The notes under the pieces were generated by a model that saw only the letters and a list, made by a program, of their open reading frames with translations, was not told where the DNA came from and ran no database searches. The translations under genes were made by a program, and so were the position numbers. Shown piece after piece: positions 54,010 through 59,204 of a stretch of DNA of 59,204 bases (positions are counted from its first letter, which is position 1; each line of letters begins with the position of its first letter). This stretch comes from Allocoprococcus comes. GTDB lineage: Bacteria > Bacillota > Clostridia > Lachnospirales > Lachnospiraceae. The DNA lies in contig NZ_JAAIMM010000023.1 in the NCBI RefSeq assembly GCF_013300725.1, positions 1 to 59,204 of the forward strand, in the 5' to 3' direction.

Positions 54010-55266
54010 ATCATGATAAACGATTTTTCCATTACAGATTGTATATTTCACTTTGCCATACAAAGGAGTTCCGGTAAATGGTGAGTTGGATGAAAGGGAT
54101 GCATATTCAGTCGGAGTCCAGTATTCATTTTCATCGAAGATCACAAGGTCGGCTGCCTTTCCTGCAGCAATCTGTCCGTAAGGAAGATGATAAAGTTTTG
54201 CCGGATTGATGGTCATCTTTTCCAAAAGCTGGAGGAGGGATAAATGTCCGGGTCTTACAAGGCTGGTGATACCGAGCGCAAGAGAGGTTTCCAGACCAAT
54301 GATTCCACTTGGTGCTTCGGTGATCGGCTTTTCTTTTTCTTCTTTACTGTGTGGTGCATGGTCGGTAGCAATGAGATCGATGGTTCCGTCTGCAAGTCCC
54401 CGGATGATCGCCTGGCGATCCTGTTCGGTACGAAGCGGCGGGTTCATTTTGGCAAGGGTGCCGTGCTTAAGAACGGCATCTTCCGTCAGTGTAAAATGAT
54501 GCGGTGTGGCTTCAGCGTGAAGCTTTGCGCCCATTTTTTTATAAGTACGGACCAGATCAACGGAGATGCCGGAGCTGATATGCTGGATCACAACATCGGC
54601 ACCGGATTTGAGTGCCAGCAGGCAGTCTCTTGCAACCAGAGATTCTTCAGCAATCGAAGGAGAACCGTAGATGCCGAGGGCATCTGATACTTTTCCATGA
54701 CTGATTCCGTTGTTGCGGATGAAGGAAGGATCTTCTTCGTGAAGGCTGACCGGTACGTTAAGCTTTGCCGCTTTTTCCATTGCGTGATAGCAAAATTCGG
54801 CGTTCATAAGCGGGATTCCGTCATCGGTAAATCCGCATGCACCGGCTTCTTTTAATGCATCCATATCGGTTTCTTCCTGGCCTTTCAGATTGCAGGAAAT
54901 GGATGCAGCCTGAAAGATACGGATCTTTTCTTTGGAAGCACGCTCCAGGTTGTCTCTGAGAACCGGAACAGAATCTACCGTCGGGGAAGTATTTGCCATG
55001 CAGATGACAGAAGTAAAACCGCCTTTTGCAGAGGCAAGCGCGCCGGTGTGGATCGTTTCTTTATAAGTGAATCCGGGATCACGGAAATGGACATGCGTGT
55101 CGATAAGTCCCGGTGCAACGACAAATCCGGTGGCGTCAAGAACATCCTCTCCTTCTTTTGCAATCTGAGTTGCCATTTCTTTGATGATGCCATCTTCGAT
55201 CAAAAGATCCATTTTTTCGGAAAAACCGGAAGCAGGATCGATAACAAGTCCGTTTTTAATAATCAT
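54007..55266 (-). CDS. pyrC: dihydroorotase
   Basis: A 419-residue class I dihydroorotase, third step of pyrimidine synthesis. Zinc-binding HVH lies in IDTHVHFRDPGFTYKE, and the catalytic region ATDHAPHSKEEKE is clear. AGGAGG precedes the ATG. It is alone here, not in a pyr operon, with its own promoter. A pyrR-type attenuator is not visible in the short leader. Confidence 0.95.
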   Translation of the reverse strand: MIIKNGLVIDPASGFSEKMDLLIEDGIIKEMATQIAKEGEDVLDATGFVVAPGLIDTHVHFRDPGFTYKETIHTGALASAKGGFTSVICMANTSPTVDSVPVLRDNLERASKEKIRIFQAASISCNLKGQEETDMDALKEAGACGFTDDGIPLMNAEFCYHAMEKAAKLNVPVSLHEEDPSFIRNNGISHGKVSDALGIYGSPSIAEESLVARDCLLALKSGADVVIQHISSGISVDLVRTYKKMGAKLHAEATPHHFTLTEDAVLKHGTLAKMNPPLRTEQDRQAIIRGLADGTIDLIATDHAPHSKEEKEKPITEAPSGIIGLETSLALGITSLVRPGHLSLLQLLEKMTINPAKLYHLPYGQIAAGKAADLVIFDENEYWTPTEYASLSSNSPFTGTPLYGKVKYTICNGKIVYHD

Positions 55267-55303
55267 AATAGTTAAGCCTCCTTGCAGGATATAATCTGTT
55301 TCT

Positions 55304-55333
55304 AGTATACGGGATAGGAAAAAGGTTTGTCAA
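55304..55333 (-). promoter_or_regulatory. pyrC promoter
   Basis: On the minus strand TTGACA (55333-55328) and TATACT (55309-55304), 18-base spacer. No further structure is seen in the gap to the glutaminase gene. Confidence 0.6.
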
Positions 55334-55470
55334 TGTAACAGGAGAAGTTGGGAAAAGAAGACTGGTTACAGAATCAAAAAAGAGTAGTTGTCGAAATGAT
55401 GAAAATAAGGTATGGTAATGATAGGTCATGGTACTTAAATCGGGGAAAATAAAAGAAGAAGGAGAAGAAA

Positions 55471-56292
55471 ATGAAAGCAGGAGAGGTTATGACAATACTG
55501 GATAATGCCCTTCGTATAGGTAAAGGTGTAACCCGGTATGGGAAAGTAGCAGCGTATATTCCGGAACTGGCTAAGAAAGATAAAAATAAGCTTGGGATCT
55601 GTCTTTATACCATTGATGGTGACCGGTTTGAAGTTGGAAATACAGAAGACAGATTTACGATTCAGTCGATTGCCAAGGTTATGGCATTATGTCTGGCGCT
55701 GGAAACGTTTGGAGCAGGATTCGTGTTTGATCATGTAGGAGTGGAACCATCGGGAGAAGCATTTAATTCACTGGTGGAGCTGGATAACAGGAGTAACCGG
55801 CCGTTTAATCCGATGATAAATTCGGGGGCGATCACGGTTGCAAGTAAAGCAATTGCATACCTTTTGAAAAGCAAGCAGATTATTGACAATGATGTGGAAG
55901 AGAGTGTCACATTTTATACACAGATGTGTGCAATGTCTGTTACGGCAAGAAATCTTGCGACATTTGGGCTGCTTCTTGCAAATGATGGAATACAGTTGTC
56001 TACCGGAAAACGTCTGATCTCATCACAGACCGTCAGGATGGTACAGACGATCATGCTTACTTGCGGGATGTATGACGGATCCGGCGAATTTGCGTTAAAG
56101 ACAGGGATTCCTACAAAGAGTGGAGTTGGTGGAGGTCTGCTTAGTGTAGCGCAAAAGAAAATGGGCATTGGAATTTATGGACCGTCATTAGATGAAAAAG
56201 GGAACTGTATTGCAGGCTGTGAATTATTAGGCTATATTTCAGAAGCATTTCATCTTCACATATTTGATCAGACAGAATGGAAAGTAGAATAA
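55471..56292 (+). CDS. glsA: glutaminase
   Basis: A 273-residue serine-dependent glutaminase that converts glutamine to glutamate and ammonia. The active-site Ser-x-x-Lys is in TIQSIAKVM, and the NRPFNPMINSGAI and GVGGGLLSV regions are typical. Slightly shorter than the usual ~305 residues, mainly at the N-terminus. GAAGGAG precedes the ATG. Confidence 0.93.
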   Translation: MKAGEVMTILDNALRIGKGVTRYGKVAAYIPELAKKDKNKLGICLYTIDGDRFEVGNTEDRFTIQSIAKVMALCLALETFGAGFVFDHVGVEPSGEAFNSLVELDNRSNRPFNPMINSGAITVASKAIAYLLKSKQIIDNDVEESVTFYTQMCAMSVTARNLATFGLLLANDGIQLSTGKRLISSQTVRMVQTIMLTCGMYDGSGEFALKTGIPTKSGVGGGLLSVAQKKMGIGIYGPSLDEKGNCIAGCELLGYISEAFHLHIFDQTEWKVE

Positions 56293-56298
56293 AAAAGT

Positions 56299-56357
56299 AG
56301 AGTTCAGTTTTGATACGCCCTGTCTGACAGGAATGGATCAAAACTGAACTCTTTTTA
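56299..56357. terminator. bidirectional terminator
   Basis: AGAGTTCAGTTTTGAT (56299-56314) pairs perfectly with ATCAAAACTGAACTCT (56337-56352), with T-runs on both strands. Confidence 0.88.
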
Positions 56358-57044
56358 TGCATGTCTCATATTCTTTTCAAGAGTAATTTTCTTTTTCCCG
56401 GTTGCACGGTAAAATTCCACATGGCTTCCGATGAACTTCTGGATGACAGATACTGTTTTCCCGGTCAGAAATGCACAGAAGACAGTGCCGATTCCGATTC
56501 CATAGAATCCATGGAGGATTGCAAGGGAGAGGATCACGGTGGTTGTCAGACAGCTGAGATCAAAGGTTGTCTTGATGACTTTGTAATTTTTCTTTACAAT
56601 CCCTGATAAGTCACGCGGAAAGATATCCGTTGGAATGATCGGCAGCATACAGTTGTTGGCAAGGCAGATGCCGAAGCACATCAGTAAGAATCCTGCCAGA
56701 AAATAAATCGTGTGAAGAGGCAGGGAGTTCGGCAGAGCCTGGATCCATGCGTTGTGTACGTCGATCATTTTTCCGAATCCGATCCCGACTACGAAAGAGA
56801 AAAGGTAGCCGGGGCAGAATGAACGCTTGAGGATCATCAGTGTAATGACAAGCAGTGTCTGGAAAATATAATTCCATGTTCCGAAACTGAATACCGGGAA
56901 GGCGATGTTAAATACAAGCGGTACAGAGGAGATTGTTGAGATCCCGAATCCGCTTTTTGACATCAGATCCACGCCGAGTGAATTGATCAGCAGGACAATG
57001 AGTAGAGCGACTTCTCCGGCAAGATGAAATTTTTTCTTATTCAT
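56355..57044 (-). CDS. YczE/DUF6198-like membrane protein
   Basis: A 229-residue protein with about five to six membrane helices. The sequence GFGISTISSVPLVFN and the conserved IIPTDIFPRDL match the YczE/YyaS group, whose role is unclear (YczE supports antibiotic synthesis in Bacillus). It is divergent from a LysR gene 282 bases away, so that regulator may control it. An inverted repeat ATTTC-GAAT-GAAAT lies between them at 57146-57159. Confidence 0.8.
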   Translation of the reverse strand: MNKKKFHLAGEVALLIVLLINSLGVDLMSKSGFGISTISSVPLVFNIAFPVFSFGTWNYIFQTLLVITLMILKRSFCPGYLFSFVVGIGFGKMIDVHNAWIQALPNSLPLHTIYFLAGFLLMCFGICLANNCMLPIIPTDIFPRDLSGIVKKNYKVIKTTFDLSCLTTTVILSLAILHGFYGIGIGTVFCAFLTGKTVSVIQKFIGSHVEFYRATGKKKITLEKNMRHA

Positions 57045-57326
57045 AGGTTAAAAATCCTTCTTTCCTGATAGATAATAATTTACAAAAATTTTATATTTAA
57101 GCTGTCTCTCATTATAATGAATAAAACTGATAAAAACAAATGATTATTTCGAATGAAATGATTCTAAAACTGAATGGAATGTGGTAAGATGATAAAAAGT
57201 AAAGAATTGCTTTTGAAAAATAAGGTGTTTGTGGATTGGATTGTAGAAATTGTATAGATACAGAGTAATCCAGTGAAAAAAACATTTCTGGCATTATGTT
57301 TTGAAGTAGAAAATTAGAGGATAAAA

Positions 57327-58190
57327 ATGAATATTGAATATTTAAAATATTTTTCAGAGCTGGCAAAAATCCAGCATTACGGAAAGGCGGCAAAGGCGCT
57401 GAATATTTCACAGCCGGGGCTCAGCCATGCAATCAAATCGTTAGAAGAAGAGTATGGGGTTCCGCTTTTTCAGAAGGAAGGGCGGAATGTGAGCCTCAGC
57501 CGCTACGGCAAAGAACTGATGAAGGATGTGGATGAAATTCTGGGAGCGTATCTTCGTCTGGAAGAGCGGGCGGCAGGACTTCGGACGGAGGAGAAAACGG
57601 TGCGGATCGGCAGTGTGTATCCTCTGGCACCGGGGACGATTCCACATATGCTGAAAGAGTTTGGGGCAACATTTCCGTTTATCATTTACAACCGGATGAC
57701 ACCGGAGATCGCAGAAGGACTTTTGGATGGAAAATATGATATCGGCTTCTGTTCGGATCTTCTGAAATCGGATGAAATCGAATATTATCCGATTCGGGAT
57801 TCGTATATCGCGGTAGTGGTTCCGAAGGGGCATCCGCTTGAAAATAGAGAACGGATCAGTCTGAAAGAGACAGCCGGATACCCACAGATCATGTTTTCCA
57901 AGACCAGCGGTTTCCGTACTCTGCAGGAGCAGATTTTTGCAGAAGAAGGAATTAAGGTAAAACCGGTGTGTGCTGCGGAAGAGATTGAAGTTATCACAGG
58001 ACTTGTGGAGAATGGATTCGGGATTTCCGTATTGCCGTATATGGATATCGTGCGGCTGCACAATGTGGTGACGATTCCGGTGAAGTCTTCAGGGTGGAAT
58101 TCCAAATTCTACATTGCGAGAAGAAAGTATGGAATCCGTTCGGAGCAGGAGGATGCATTTTTCCGGTACTGGAAAAAAGAACATCATTAA
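57327..58190 (+). CDS. LysR-family transcriptional regulator
   Basis: A 287-residue regulator of normal length. The winged helix is at the N-terminus (HYGKAAKALNISQPGLSHAIKSLEEEYG, in part) and the effector domain has GFCSDLLKSD and NGFGISVLPYMD. Candidate targets are the divergent YczE-like gene and itself; the carbonic anhydrase downstream has its own promoter. Effector unknown. Confidence 0.9.
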   Translation: MNIEYLKYFSELAKIQHYGKAAKALNISQPGLSHAIKSLEEEYGVPLFQKEGRNVSLSRYGKELMKDVDEILGAYLRLEERAAGLRTEEKTVRIGSVYPLAPGTIPHMLKEFGATFPFIIYNRMTPEIAEGLLDGKYDIGFCSDLLKSDEIEYYPIRDSYIAVVVPKGHPLENRERISLKETAGYPQIMFSKTSGFRTLQEQIFAEEGIKVKPVCAAEEIEVITGLVENGFGISVLPYMDIVRLHNVVTIPVKSSGWNSKFYIARRKYGIRSEQEDAFFRYWKKEHH

Positions 58191-58206
58191 AATTCATTAA
58201 GAATCC

Positions 58207-58236
58207 TTGCTCTTTCTGAGAAAAAAAGTCTATAAT
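58207..58236 (+). promoter_or_regulatory. carbonic anhydrase promoter
   Basis: TTGCTC and TATAAT with an 18-base spacer, 49 bases before the start codon. Confidence 0.6.
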
Positions 58237-58284
58237 CTGTTTTATGAAATATCGTTGTGAAAATCAAATGGGAGGTTACACAGG

Positions 58285-58824
58285 ATGATAGAACAGATTG
58301 TAGAGTATAATAAGAAATTCGTGGAAAATAAAGGTTATGAGCCATACCTGACCAGCAAGTACCCGAACAAGAAACTTGCCGTGCTGACCTGTATGGATAC
58401 CCGTCTGACAGAGCTTCTTCCGGCAGCGCTGGGACTGAAAAACGGAGATGCGAAGATCATCAAGAATGCAGGCGGAGTCATTACTCATCCATACGGAAGT
58501 GTGGTCAGAAGCCTTCTGGTTGCTATCCTGGAGCTTGGCGTGGAGCAGGTTATGGTCATCGGACATACTGACTGCGGTGTACAGGGAATGGATGGAAGTG
58601 AGCTGTTAGAAGAACTGGTAGAGCGCGGAATCGACAAAGAACATATCGATATCGTGAGACACAGTGGAATTGATCTGGAAAAATGGCTGGGTGGATTTGA
58701 ATCTGTGGAGAAGTCGGTAGAAGAGACTGTGCATACACTGAAGACACATCCGCTGATGCCGAAGGATATTGAGATCAAGGGATTCATTATGGATTCGGAA
58801 ACCGGGGAGCTTACGGAAGTGTAA
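58285..58824 (+). CDS. beta-class carbonic anhydrase
   Basis: A 179-residue zinc enzyme for CO2/bicarbonate exchange. Zinc ligands Cys36, His94 and Cys97 and the Asp38-Arg40 dyad are visible in CMDTRL and GHTDCG. It is the short type with an HTDCGVQ motif. GGGAGG precedes the ATG. It could supply bicarbonate for carboxylations. Confidence 0.93.
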   Translation: MIEQIVEYNKKFVENKGYEPYLTSKYPNKKLAVLTCMDTRLTELLPAALGLKNGDAKIIKNAGGVITHPYGSVVRSLLVAILELGVEQVMVIGHTDCGVQGMDGSELLEELVERGIDKEHIDIVRHSGIDLEKWLGGFESVEKSVEETVHTLKTHPLMPKDIEIKGFIMDSETGELTEV

Positions 58825-58920
58825 GGAAAAGTATGTAATAATATACAAAAAGAATTTATACAAGCTTGCATTACTGACATTCGTTTTGACGTTTATCAGA
58901 TAATGTTTTAAAGCATAGAA

Positions 58921-59057
58921 AAACCGCCCCGGAACTTTGGCGAGTTAGGGTGGTAATTCTATAACCATTTTAACGAGGTCAACCCCTTGTGGGCGGTTGT
59001 TCCTTTTGTAGTTTTAGGACAATAAGCGGGAATCCTCGGCAATTCAATTACCGAGAT
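58921..59057. other. hairpin-rich segment, possible mobile-element edge
   Basis: AACCGCCC (58922-58929) pairs with GGGCGGTT (58991-58998) around a 61-base loop with its own GGTGGT/AACCAT pairing. A near-perfect palindrome with CTCGG/CCGAG arms is at 59036-59055. No open frame is supported from 58825 to the end. The sequence style differs from the rest of the window and recalls leaders of Firmicutes transposon genes, but I cannot name it. Confidence 0.35.
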
Positions 59058-59171
59058 GAAAGCGCAAGATTGTGCATGTTTGCACCTTAAAAATCATATA
59101 ATAATCTTCCTGCCTTTGATATTAATGCCATAATCGGTATATAAGAAAACGAAAATATGTTCGATTTTCCG

Positions 59172-59200
59172 TTGCGCGTTTTTACTCCTCATGTTATACT
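59172..59200 (+). promoter_or_regulatory. strong promoter facing out of the window
   Basis: TTGCGC (59172-59177) and TATACT (59195-59200) with a 17-base spacer. The gene that it drives lies beyond the window. Confidence 0.55.
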
Positions 59201-59204
59201 ATGT

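Overview
The window looks like chromosome from a Clostridia gut anaerobe, most likely a Lachnospiraceae member (Dorea/Mediterraneibacter/Blautia-like). The basis is gene content and style: pyruvate:ferredoxin oxidoreductase, pyruvate phosphate dikinase, a split glycine decarboxylase, glycine and lysine riboswitches, AGGAGG ribosome sites and TTGACA-N17-TATAAT promoters. The genus cannot be fixed from the sequence alone.

Positions ~146-9513 are an integrated element in the 5' end of ychF. Its ends carry a 29-bp direct repeat over the ychF ribosome site, and each end has a pair of TGGCCCA(C/T)T motifs. From left to right it holds a decoy ychF start, a terminator, a BceAB/BceRS-type peptide-antibiotic resistance module, an IS1182-like transposase remnant, an 80-bp duplicated block, a replication initiator, a DnaC-like loader, an excisionase and a tyrosine integrase. 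The integrase promoter is a close copy of the displaced ychF promoter, so integrase and ychF are probably co-transcribed after insertion.

Positions 9518-23180 are core genes: ychF, nifJ, a lysine-riboswitch NhaC-type transporter, an M16C protease, era, a small YqzL protein, recO and glyQS. Positions 23540-32007 form a one-carbon operon (glyA-gcvT-gcvH-gcvPA-gcvPB-lplA-lpdA) behind a palindrome-bearing promoter and a tandem glycine riboswitch. A folate operon follows directly (folC, folE, an HD-domain protein, folP, a folB-folK fusion), supplying the tetrahydrofolate that the glycine system uses. Then come an M18 aminopeptidase and ppdK.

Positions 40680-42420 are an AT-rich islet. A strikingly regular array of 52-bp units, each with facing TTGATT and AATCAA boxes, lies directly before a gene for a PD-(D/E)XK nuclease-like protein of unknown role, followed by a 91-residue conserved protein. 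I regard this and the ychF promoter copy as the two most unusual signals here.

Positions 42430-58824 hold a YbaK-type editing protein, a COG2509-like flavoprotein, a MATE exporter with an attenuator-like leader, an ABC transporter pair, a LysR regulator divergent from a split chromate transporter, a Na/phosphate cotransporter with a Pho-box-like promoter, pyrC, glutaminase, a YczE-like membrane protein, a second LysR regulator and a beta-carbonic anhydrase. The last ~370 bases have foreign-looking hairpins and a strong promoter facing out of the window, perhaps the edge of another mobile element.
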